A DNA stretch of 64,000 bases. It comes from Brachionus plicatilis. Lineage: Eukaryota > Rotifera > Eurotatoria > Ploima > Brachionidae. Positions 10,956-21,039 of the stretch are shown here, piece after piece (positions within the stretch are counted from its first letter, which is position 1; every line of letters starts with the position of its first letter). Under the pieces are notes generated by a model. The model had not been told where the DNA came from. It worked only from the letters and a program-made list of their open reading frames with translations, and searched no databases. The translations under genes and the position numbers were made by a program. Where the stretch lies: contig QEOQ01000180.1 in NCBI GenBank assembly GCA_010279815.1, positions 1,148,451-1,212,450 on the forward strand. Reading direction: 5' to 3'.

Positions 10956-11988
10956 TTATCTTTTTCGCTCAACTTTAGCTGCTTTTTGTTGAGCTTTTTT
11001 CTTTCTTTCTTCTTCTTTTTGTCTTTGTTCAACCAACGCCTTTTTTGCTTGTTCTTTTTGCTTTTTAGCATTCTAAAAAAAAATAAATCATTTCACTAAC
11101 AAAAAATATAATTTAAAAAAATTGAGAATGGAAGTTTTTGTTCTAAATAAATAAATTTGATAAATCTAATAATAAAAAGCTTTTTAAATGATAGTTCCAG
11201 TTTAGATATTTTATTAATTTTGCTTAAAATAATGTATTTGTATTTAAAAAAATATAAGAAAGATGCTAAAATTAATTAGACTTACTTCGGCTAGTTTGTC
11301 CCGTTTCATTTTTTCTCTACTTAAAGCATCTTCAGAATTTTTATTAACAAATAAACCTTTCTCAACTCTTGATTCTGTATCTTCATCAGATTCAACATAA
11401 ACAGTATTAAAGTTAAGGGTAAAATAAAAAAGAATAATTTTTATATGGGATTTCTAAAAGGATATAAATTATCTGCTTCAGGGACTTTGTCATTATTTTT
11501 TAGTTGTTTTTCTTTAATTAATTGAGTTTTGTGTTGGCTAATCATATTCAAGATCGTATCTGTTTGTTTTTGGTATAATTATTATATATTTTTGTTATTT
11601 TGTTAAATTTTCTGTACAAACTTTCTTGATTATCAAGTGAGTCTTTAGACTGAGAACGCTTTTCGAAATCGGCCCTCATTTGATTCCAAGTGAACATTAC
11701 TTCTTTTAAAAAGTTTCCCTCATCAGAAATCTCTTTCTTAAAATATGATTAATTTTATTTGAAATTACAGTCTACTTTTGATACTTGATTAAGCTCTTGT
11801 AAAAAAGGAAGGATAGCTTCCGATTTTTCTTCATCTGAAGTATCGTCTGTCGATAGTGTTGTAAGAATATAATTGATGAAAATGCCTGTATCTACATTTT
11901 GATCAGCTCCTTTTATTCTTTCGACAAACCACGTCTCGAACTGTTTGCTCAATTCATCTTGTTCTGTTTCAGAAATTGAAGATGCCAT
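10956..11988 (-). CDS. CCDC43: Coiled-coil domain-containing protein 43 (CCDC43) homologue
   Basis: Five exons on the minus strand join in frame to 215 residues: 11988-11785, 11736-11622, 11559-11466, 11403-11286, 11072-10956. The N-terminal block (FETWFVERIKGADQNVDTG... YILTTL) matches the conserved start of CCDC43. The middle holds an acidic segment (ESDEDTESR), and the C-terminus is a long Lys/Glu/Gln-rich coiled coil ending in KRK-type basic residues. Length is close to the human protein (224). Function is not established. Intron 3 (11465-11404) has AT-AC ends with U12-type signals rather than GT-AG; removing it keeps the frame (N-F-V-Y-V-E-S). The 3' end was copied to 9740-9870. Confidence 0.88.
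11404..11465 (-). other. U12-type AT-AC intron in CCDC43
   Basis: The 62-base intron (read on minus) starts with ATATCCTTTT, the consensus of the AT-AC class of U12 introns. Near its 3' end is ACCCTTAACTT, one or two bases from the U12 branch-site consensus TTCCTTAAC, about 10 bases before a terminal AC. No GT-AG pair in this stretch restores the frame, whereas the AT-AC excision joins codons in phase 2. Confidence 0.9.
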
Positions 11989-13219
11989 TTCAATTGAATA
12001 ACGAATATAGTTTTCAATAAATAAAATTCAAAGATCTCTAATTCTGATTCTAATTTGTAATTTTTTATAAAAAAAACTTATTAAACAAGCAAAAATTTAT
12101 AATTAATGAAAAAAAACCTATGCATTCTGTATAAATTTAAAAAATTATAATGTTTAATTAGCTATTTTCCGTTTATCTACTCAAATAAAAATAAAAATTT
12201 TAAAAATTTAAAAATTTATTTGAAGTTAATTTACAAAACAAAAGTTATTTAAGTCTTTTGCGATATTTTTCCTAAAGTTATCCGACTCAAAATCGGACAG
12301 ATAATACCTGTTCACTAACAAAACTAAAATAAAAAATATTTTTTTAATTCTAAAAACTCCGTTCAGCTTTAAATTATTTCACATGTTTAATTTATTCCTT
12401 TAAGAATTTCTTTTTCTTTCTTTTCTTTTCTTTTTTTTTTTTAGTCTATTAGTTAATATTTTTGATATCTCTTTTGATGCCATTTATTTATCAAGAAATT
12501 CAAACATTTGGTTTTGATATATTTCTCCACTTTATTTTAAATCTCGAGTATTATTTAACACATTTTAGAATTATTTTTAATCCCATTTTAAACCATAATT
12601 ATGAATGAGAACTCAAATCAAATATATAAATTTTCCATATTTAAAACTTTCTTTCCAGGCTTTTTAAAAAAATTTAAAATGCACATCAAAATTTTAATTA
12701 AAAATAATGTTTTAGACATAATAAAATGCTCATCAAAAATTTCTGTTTAATTTCATAGTCTGTTATTTTGCTTACATTTTTGCTGCTTTTGTTTCAAATT
12801 TCAAGGTTAATCAGCTGACTAGTGCCCTTTACTTGAAAGATCGATTAAAACATCTTATATTTGATCATAAACTATTATACATTTGAATAAAAACTGTTTC
12901 TAAAATAATTTTACAAAGTATAACATTGAAATTTATTATTACTCAACAAAAAAATAATATTTAATTCGTTCAGATTTGGCTTTAAAATAAAATTAAAAAT
13001 TAAGTCTATTTCAGAATTAAATTAGAAAGGACTTCAAAATTATTCATTATACATTTTTCTAAATCAAATATTAGAACAATAAAAATAAAAAAGTCTAATA
13101 ACAATGACATTAATTAACAATAAAAAAAAAGCGGAAAAAATGAACTTTAAAAGGTGAAAAAATTTCTATAAAAAAAATCATTTGGGAAAAAAACGATCAT
13201 TCAAAGAATAGAAAAAAAA
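11989..13219. other. Intergenic AT-rich stretch
   Basis: AT-rich sequence with a CT-rich run near 12410-12440. It contains the CCDC43 promoter at its left end. No coding, RNA or repeat feature was recognised. Confidence 0.55.
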
Positions 13220-13517
13220 TCATTTTATTGGTGTTGAAACCACTTTATAATAGCTTTGATGCCGCAAAGCCATTATGTCAGAGTCGAAAACAATTTTTGC
13301 TTTATCCTTGTTCAAGTTATCACATTCAATATTGGACAGATCAGATTGGAACAGTGATAGACCTAAAAAAATACTTTTTTTAAATTTAACTAAAATTTAA
13401 AATAATAAACACTTGATTTATTTTCATCTGAAACCAATTTATAATAGCTTTGATGCCGCAATGCCATTATGTCAGAGTCGAAAACAATTTTTGCTTTATC
13501 CGTGTTCAAGTTATCAC
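13220..13517 (-). pseudogene. Two tandem related exons, 5' part lost in assembly gap
   Basis: On the minus strand an exon (from the N gap to 13413) encodes DNLNTDKAKIVFDSDIMALR then HQSYYKLVSDENKS. A short GT-AG intron (13412-13363) leads in the right phase to a second exon (13362-13220) encoding SLSLFQSDLSNIECDNLNKD, a near copy of the first exon's sequence, and ending VVSTPIK-stop. The two exons are internal duplicates. The 5' part is missing at the gap, so I cannot say whether an intact gene exists in the organism. The family is not recognised. Confidence 0.5.
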
Positions 13518-13524
13518 NNNNNNN
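13518..13524. other. Assembly gap (7 N)
   Basis: Seven N bases. Sequence to the left encodes the exon repeat on the minus strand; sequence to the right encodes a diverged version on the plus strand. The gap is therefore the centre of an inverted arrangement, and the true length may be different. Confidence 0.98.
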
Positions 13525-13620
13525 AAATCTCATGATATAATTTCAAATATTCATTTGGATTCTCAGAATATTAATTTGCAGCATCAGAGCTTTTTAAATA
13601 TAGATTTAAATCAAAATGAA
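13525..13620 (+). repeat. Inverted diverged copy of the exon repeat
   Basis: The plus strand reads KSHDIISNIHLDSQNINLQH then QSFLNIDLNQNES, followed by a possible donor GT. It is related to KSQEIISNIHLGSEIIAMRH in the decayed minus-strand copy at 13750-13895, so the repeat occurs in both orientations. Confidence 0.55.
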
Positions 13621-13749
13621 TCAAGTTTTTTTACATTTATAATTTTTTAAATTATTTAAAAAAATTTTTATACATAAGCAGCAAAAATGTTAGTAAAATA
13701 ACAGATGATGAAAGAAGACCATTCAAAAACTGAAAGACAAAATTTATTT

Positions 13750-13895
13750 TAATGGTGTTGAAAAATTTATATTAACTTTGATGCCGCATAGCAATAATCT
13801 CAGAGCCCAAATGAATGTTTGAAATTATTTCTTGAGATTTGGTAAAATTGTCAGATTCAATATTGGACAGATCTCATCGGATCAGTGACAGACCT
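13750..13895 (-). pseudogene. Decayed copy of the exon repeat
   Basis: The minus strand has the same layout as 13362-13220: an acceptor-like AG, GLSLI, SNIESDNFTKSQEIISNIHL, AMRHQS. It carries in-frame stops (TGA after LIR, TAA after HQS). Non-functional. Confidence 0.65.
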
Positions 13896-14089
13896 GGAAA
13901 AAAATTATTACCCGAAATCTATATACATCTTTTAGATATATCTTTCAAAATTTTAATGGAATTTATTATTTTTTAAAATTTCAGACAATTTCTTAACATC
14001 TGAGAAAATTTTAAATTGAGCATAATTTCTAATTTTATTCTTTTTTAATTTTTTTCAAAATAATATAACTTATTAATTTTTAAATTATA

Positions 14090-17000
14090 ATGTCCAAACG
14101 AAATGAAAATAATGATGAAATCGACAGCTGTGTTTTTGTTGGAACTCCATTAGTTGACCTTCTTCCAGGTATTTGCATGTCCAAGATTTATTTTTTAATC
14201 TTTTGCTGATTTCATTTAAATTTTAGAGGATGCTAAATTTTCCGTGAAGCCAAAACGTCCAGAGGAACAAATTGTCACTGATGAAAAAGGAAGGCAGCGG
14301 TTTCATGGGGCTTTTACCGGAGGTTTTTCAGCTGGATATTTTAATACAGTGGGTACCAAAGAGGGATGGGCACCAGCGACATTCAAGTCAAGTCGATCTG
14401 ATAAAGCAGGTAGTAAAACCACTTATCGACCTGAAGACTTTATGGATGAAGAAGTATTTTTTATTAGCCTTCGTCTTTAAATGAGACTAATTAAAATAAG
14501 GATTTTAATGAACATGGAATCGCTCCGAGGGGTTTACAAATAAAATCGGATTATAAAGACCAGTTTAATCAAAAAGATACATATTTGGCTCCTCGTCATA
14601 ACAAATCTGAATTTATTCTTGAGAGTCTTATAAGACCAGTTGAAAGCACAATTGGAGTTAAGATGCTTCGAAAAATGGGCTGGCGTGAAGGTCAAGGAAT
14701 AGGTCCTAAAATAAAGCGAAAATTGCGTAAATTAAAGAGCAAAGCTAACTTTGAACCTGGACGTAGAATTTATGGTGTTGCTCTACCACCAGATAGCGAA
14801 AGTGACCAAGAAGGCGAGGACGAGGTACTTTTTTATTTTTTAGAGCTGTTTTGTACATCATATCTTTATAAACTGAAAGCAAATTTTTTATTTAATTTTA
14901 GAAAAATCTTAAACTAATGTGAAATTTTATAATTTAAAAAAAATTAGCAGCTTCTTTCTTTAATAGTAACAAAATTCTTTTTAATAAACTTTATTTTTTT
15001 AACTACAAAAATTAAATACAAATTTTAAATTACATAAAAATGAATTTTAATTAGTAGTAAGAAATCACGGTTTTGATAAAAGTAAAAATTAAATTAAAAA
15101 ATAAAAATTAAAAAATCAAATTTGATTTTTTTACAATTTTTTTAAGGAATTTTATCAAAAATTAAAAATAAACAAAAAAAAGAATCTATAATCCTTTAAT
15201 TATTTATTTTTAATAAGAATAATACTCACAGATTTTAGATAAATTGAGTTAAGATTACGAACTGTTCTGTGAATAAATAACGTTCAATTCGTGGAATTCT
15301 TTTTTCTTAGAAAAATTTATTCTAATAGTTACCGTAGAGAATATTTAAAATAATTATTTCATAGGAAATTTGTGATAGATTTTTATTATTAGAATAATAA
15401 GGAAAAAAATGTAAAAATATTATAAATTCTTAATAGAAACTACAAAAAGTATAAATTTTTATTTAGATTAATTATTTTCAGGTGTTGATTTTTACTTTTA
15501 ATAAATTTTGCCAGCAATTATCTGAAGGTGGTTATGACGGTACTGATCAAAAATAAAATCTTTTCTAAACTGAAAAAATTTTAATTTAATCAAAATTCTG
15601 TATTAAAATTATTCACAACTATATTTTAATATAAAAAATATTTTATGATTATAAAATCTAAGAGTATAATTCTATGAAATAGCTTACTAAAAAAATTATT
15701 CAGATTAGTTTTATGCAATATTTAGTTTTTTACTAATTGATTAAATCATTTGATGGATTTGTGAATAATTTAACAAAAATTAAAAATCTCAATAATTTTT
15801 ACTAAAGGCTAAAATTTCTATTGTAAATTGTATCAACTTAAAATTTCTAGAGTATTTTAAAAGTCACAAGTTAAAGTCTAATAAATAAATATATATTATA
15901 AAAATAATAATAATTAAAACATTCAAGGTTAAATGACTTAAATTGTATGGTATTCGGCTGGCCAAAAATTCATGCGACATACGATACAAATTTGTAAATA
16001 ACTTTTTCAAAAGTTCTAAAAAATGCACAAACATTATAATCAATTGCAGGCATCTTTAAGTTAATGATCCATTTAAAATATCATTACAATTTAAACAGTT
16101 AAATTAAAATTAATCTTTGAATTTATTCAAATAATTTTAATGTAACATGCTTTACATGTTATGAAGGTTTGAAAAATAAAATAATTAAAAAAATAAAGTT
16201 CACGAAATTCAAAACTTTAGTGCTATCTGAATTTCACATTTTTGACTCAAAATTCTAAATCCACGCCCTCGAAAACCCCGTATCTGAGATCCCGTAGGTT
16301 TTTTTTTTTGAGGGTGGGTTCTAAAAAAAAATTTTTTACACCCAGAGTTCCAAAAAAAAGCAAACCGTTTAAAAAGTTGTTGTTCTTTAAGACTTAAAAT
16401 CTCAAAGATAAAGCTTAAATATACTAAAAAAGTATACATATTCTGAAAGAGCATAAAATTCTCTACATGCTAATGTAATTTGGAAAAAAAAGGGTATGGC
16501 GGTTTTTGTTGGCTAAAAAAAAGAAAAAAATGTGTTTTTTCTGGTTTAAATCGTATCTCCTTCGAGGGATCAATTAGGACCCCACCTTTTTTTTTAGAAA
16601 AAATCTGGACAAAATTCTGAACAAATCTATGGTTTTACTTTTTTACTTTAGTAGTAGTAGTAGTGTAAACTGCAGCTTGGAGTCAACCAAGCAGAGCTCT
16701 AATGAGCTATAGCAGTCTTTAGCTTTATTGCTTTATTTTTCTTAAAAAATCTCTTCAAATCATGTGATTTTTAAAAAATTTTTTTATTAATATTCTATTG
16801 ATATTTTTTTTTCTAAATTTTAGTAAAAGCTTAATTTACTAAGTATAAATAAAATTTCGTGAAAAATGCCAAAAAAATCAAAATATAATCAATCTCGTGT
16901 TAATCTGATGATTAATCACATAATTTTTTAAAGTTTGAGGATGATTATTTTGTCAGTACTTTTGATATCAATGATTTCCAATTTCAAATAAAAGAAGATC

Positions 17001-19121
17001 TTTTCGGACTTGGCTACAAACGGTTAAATGTTAGTGACTTGTTCGGTAAAAAGGACTCGACACAAATAATTGACGAATCTCCTGCCGCAAGTCTTCTTTT
17101 TCCAATGGGAGCTAAATCTTCTAAAAGAAAAGGAATAACTGGACAGGTATTTTTTTATTTTTAGAAATCAAAAAAAAAAAGAAAATATTTGTTTGGTAAT
17201 TAATTTTTTTAAGTCTTTTGGATTTGGAGAATATGAGGATGAAGATGATGTTGACGTTTACAAGCAAGATAATATGGAACTCTATGATTTTGAGCTAAAT
17301 AGTGCTCACCAGAGGGACCAAAAAAAACTTTTGAATAAAACTTATGGCTTTGCTGCGTTTGAGGATGATATTGCCATTTTGAAAAAGTTTTCCGTCTCTA
17401 AGAAAAGACTTGAACCGTCAAGAACATTCGAAGGTCCTAAAGTTCCGGCTGATTTTGACTTACTACACAAATTTTCACGTCAATCAAGATTCGAAGAGCT
17501 GCCAGAGAAAAAGGATGATGAAGTGAATTCGTACTTGAAGTCAATTAGCTCAAGATCAGAGCTTCTAGGTGAACAACCAATACAACCAGAATCTGTGTTT
17601 GATTTAATGAGTCAAAAGGATAGGGACCAAATTCAAAAGATACGCACTCAACAAAAAGATTTGGTCAAAAAGCCGGAAAATCTAGAAGATCAGCAGATAA
17701 AAATTGCCAATGACAAGATAAAAAAAGAGAAGAGGTACGAAAGATATATATTCTATGTCAAAAAAAATCATAGCCAACCATACAGCATGGTTGACAGCAA
17801 GGGCATGACAGATTTGGAAAAAGAGAATGAAAAGAATGAATTCGAAAGTAGATATCGGGAAAATTTGAAAAAAATTGAATTATTAAAACAGGGCTCTCGG
17901 TTTGTTTCAAAAGCAACTTTAAATGAAAATAATCAGGAAGTAGAAAAACCTGTAGAGCCCATCAAAGAAATTAAAGAATCAAAATTAGGGCCTGATTTCT
18001 CAAATTTTTACGATAAAGAAGAACAAACTGACATGCACAAAGAAGCTGTGCAAAAGAAATACGGCAAATTGACCAGAACTGAACATGAATGGAGACCGAA
18101 TCCAATTTTGTGCAAAAGATTTAATATTCCCAATCCTTATAAAGAGTAAATTTAATAATTTATTAATATTATTGTGTAGTTCTAAATTGGTTATTATCTT
18201 AGTACCAAAGAATATGGTACAGTAAAAGATGAAAGTGAAAAGAAAAAATCTATGAAATTTTCATTATTTAATATAATGACGGCTGAAAGTCGCTTTGATA
18301 AAGAAAAATCCAGTAAATATTTAAAAAGATATTTTATTTGAGAGAAATATTTTATTTTATATAATTTTAAAGAAAGTCTATTTGATGAATTAAATGCAGA
18401 AACACAGCTGAAAGAAAGTACAGCTAATGTCAAAACCATAACTTTACTTAACGATGATCAGGTGAATGCACCGGATGAACATAAAATTGAATTTGAATCA
18501 AAAACCAAAGAAGTGTCTGAAAAATCCTCTGATTTCTTCGAAAAGATTCAGGATATGCCGGAGACGAAAACAGAAAAGACCATCTCAAACGAAAACGTTT
18601 ATCTACAAGTACTATTTAAAATTTCTTTCAAATTCAAATTTAATTTTAAAACAAAGGAAAGACCAGACTTTGATATGTTTAAAGCCATTTTTGAAAATGA
18701 AGAAGATAATGAGGAGATCGAGGAAACAATGGAACTAGAAGAAAGTGAAAAAGAAAAAATTGTACAATGTGAAGTAATTGAAGAATTGCCAAAGGAAAAA
18801 ATCACAGTCCCTTCTTCCGTATCGAATATTGATGTTGAAAAAATAAATCGATATTTAAATGACGATACAGATATTATTGAAATAAAGGATGTTAAACCTA
18901 TTCCAGAAGCTATTAAGTTCACTAAATTGGTCAAAGAGTTAGCCAAAAAATCATCAGATTCCACTTCGGAGAGTTCTGAAACTTCGGGCAGTGATGAAGA
19001 AGTCATTTTTGAGGAGGTATCAATATCGCCTGGGAGAATTCAAAAAAAGAAAGAAAAAAGTAAAAAGAAAAAAAAGCATCACAAAAAGAAAAAATCCAAA
19101 AAAAATCATAAAAAAAAATAA
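14090..19121 (+). CDS. GPATCH1: G-patch domain-containing protein 1 (GPATCH1) homologue
   Basis: Eight exons join in frame to 861 residues: 14090-14168, 14227-14453, 14501-14824, 16934-17146, 17214-18145, 18203-18312, 18373-18608, 18657-19121. The N-terminal family block ([20 protein letters not shown] then [11 protein letters not shown], about residues 45-75) is followed by a G-patch (about 152-198, with [16 protein letters not shown] and IYGVALPP). The middle part has [11 protein letters not shown]...[10 protein letters not shown] and FGKLTR-type segments ending KRFNIPNPY, and the C-terminus is Lys/His-rich. GPATCH1 is a spliceosome-associated nuclear protein; G-patches activate DEAH helicases. 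Intron 7 (18609-18656) is 48 bases with no stop, so retention would add 16 residues without breaking the frame. Intron 3 (14825-16933) is about 2.1 kb and holds dispersed repeat D. Confidence 0.94.
14825..16933. other. Large GPATCH1 intron with dispersed repeat
   Basis: AT-rich intron. It contains a copy of dispersed element D (about 16198-16300), a short (AGT)n run near 16650-16664 and no convincing coding sequence. An 81-codon minus-strand frame at 16209-16454 overlaps element D and is judged fortuitous. Confidence 0.6.
16198..16300 (+). repeat. Dispersed element D, copy 1
   Basis: The block runs GAAATTCAAAACTTTAG, CTATCTGAATTTC, TTTTTGACTCAAAATTCTAA, CGAAAACCCC and a later G-rich tract. 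It aligns along its length with 23315-23441 (same strand) and 50841-50974 (opposite strand). No clear open frame is shared. Confidence 0.65.
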
Positions 19122-19672
19122 TTATTTTTTAAAAGTTAAGCAATAAAAATGCAAAAGGGCGCTTTAATGTGTAAATTACAAAAAAAATTAAGAAATAAAA
19201 CTGTTGTTGTCAGATTTATTTTCTAAAAATAAAGCCTCAAATATAAGATGTTTAAATTGAAATTCATTACATTAAATTTTAACAAAATAGTTTTACAAAT
19301 TCTACAATGTTTATACTTTTAGATAAAAAAAAATAGATCTAAAAGAAACTCTTACATAAAAGAAAATCAATGATCCAATTATATATTGAATAAGAAATTC
19401 AAAAAATAAATTTATTTATTGCAATAATTGAAGATAATTGACCCTAAACCAAATTTTTGTGTATGCTCAGTAAGATGTGAATTATGGTCTGGACTTGAAA
19501 TATTATTTAATATTATATTTTCGGTAAGGATGGAGGACCAACAGAATTATTGAATCAGGAAAATATTCATTGTACAAAATGTCGAAAAATTTGTGTTAAG
19601 TAAAATTAAAATATGTGCCTTTCTCTGCCTGACAATATAAACAAATTCGAACCCTATAAAATTAAAATTTTA
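19122..19672. other. Intergenic, GPATCH1 3' flank
   Basis: GPATCH1 3' UTR and AT-rich spacer. Nothing further recognised. Confidence 0.55.
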
Positions 19673-20212
19673 CAGATTTTTAAGTAAATTTGCGTAATTT
19701 ACGTATTTCAGTAAAAATTGATAAAAATGTGTAAAAATCTGTAAAAAAATTAAAAATTCAATCAAATTTTTTTGAATACCTTGCGAAATTTGTCACTAAT
19801 GGAGAAACTTTTGAAAAACTTTTGAGAAGGCGAGAAATTCATTAAAAACGAATCGTTCGGTTTTAAAAGCTAAAAAGTTATAGATTAATTCATTATTAAA
19901 TTTCAAAAATAAAAATAAATTTTTTTTTGAATCAATTTTTTATTTTTATTTAAATAGAAAGAAAAGCTAATATTCAAAAATCTTTCACATATTGTTTTAA
20001 TGTCAACTTTGAAATATTTATTAATTCATATTAGAGATAAAGAAGAGATTGAAAGTTTCATGAAAAATAATGAAATCTAATGAATAATAGTTTAATAGTC
20101 TTATTAAACAATTTGATTGAATTTTTAATTTTTTTACAAATTTTTCACATTTTTTTTACTGAAATTTACCTTTTCAAAGTTTGGTCTTTACGTAAATTTA
20201 CGTAAAAATCTG
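19673..20212. mobile_element. Long terminal-inverted-repeat MITE-like element
   Basis: The ends CAGATTTTTAAGTAAATTTG (left) and CGTAAATTTACGTAAAAATCTG-type sequence (right) are inverse complements. A second paired block of about 70 bases lies just inside (left around 19705-19770 with CAGTAAAA...AATTCAATCAAA; right around 20108-20165, its complement). There is no open frame. The ACGTAAATTTACGT motif also occurs in the mariner-type MITE at 4507-4629, but the TIRs differ. Confidence 0.65.
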
Positions 20213-21039
20213 AAAAAGTTTTATTTCTAAAAATTTTTTTGGCATTTTCCTTTTTACAAGTTTTTTCGAAATTTTTTGTAAATTTTCGTAAATTAACATT
20301 TTTTTACATGTGTAATTTTACGAAAAATTACGTAAAAAATTTTAATTTTACGTAAATTTGGTAAAAACACTTGTATTAAATCATCACTGTAAATAAGTAC
20401 TCAACTTTGAATTCTAAAAAAGTGGATTCTTCGTATTTTTATATGTTACTTGGCCATATAAAATATAATAATTATGATAATATTATATTATTGTAGCTTA
20501 TAGTCTCAGCTATCTATAGAGGGGTCGATTATAATATCAAGCTTTTGTAATCATTAGCTATATGAATTTGAATACGATTAACTATTAACTATTAACTATT
20601 CCCTAGTACCCAAAGAGGATACAATTTAAAAATTTTAATCAAGTGCTCTCGTATAAATCGGACGTAAAATTCAAATATCATATTGGTTTTTTAAAAAAAT
20701 TAAAAATCAAAGTTCTATTTTCAGGATCAAAATGTCCTTTAAAGAAATTAAAAGTAAAAAAATTGTTTGAGGGAACTAAGTATTCTGATCACAAAATAAG
20801 GAATAGCAAACTAGATAATTAAAAGAAAAATTCAAAATTTACATAATTTTGATTATTAATGTTTTTTTTATTCGAAATACAAAAAATTAATTTGAAAAAT
20901 TTGATAAATTTGGTTTTGATCTGCTTATATTCTACATTGTTTAAAAAATTATGGAGGTCATTCAATTTCTCTTCAAATTATTCAATTCTAAATTTTTTCT
21001 TTCAAAACAAAAAGTTTAAAATAATTTAAATTAAAATTG
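20213..21039. other. Intergenic with TTTTACG-rich sequence
   Basis: 20213-20370 repeats GTAAATTTTCG/TACGTAAA-type words and may extend the neighbouring element. 20570-20600 holds three tandem copies of TTAACTA plus one base. The remainder, to the TTK stop, is featureless AT-rich sequence. Confidence 0.5.

Noticed and set aside
13450..13650. 66-codon plus-strand frame crossing the N gap
   Set aside because: Its left half is antisense to the exon repeat and the gap makes the join meaningless. Only the right half is reported, as an inverted repeat unit.
18609..18656. Treating the 48-base in-frame segments in GPATCH1 (18609-18656) and the CAPSL gene (43486-43533) as coding
   Set aside because: Both have GT and AG ends and AT-rich, low-complexity translations interrupting conserved blocks, so they were called introns; retention remains possible.
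18599..19006. 135-codon minus-strand frame in GPATCH1
   Set aside because: Antisense shadow of the acidic GPATCH1 C-terminal exon; Ser-rich composition is what the complement of Glu/Asp codons gives.
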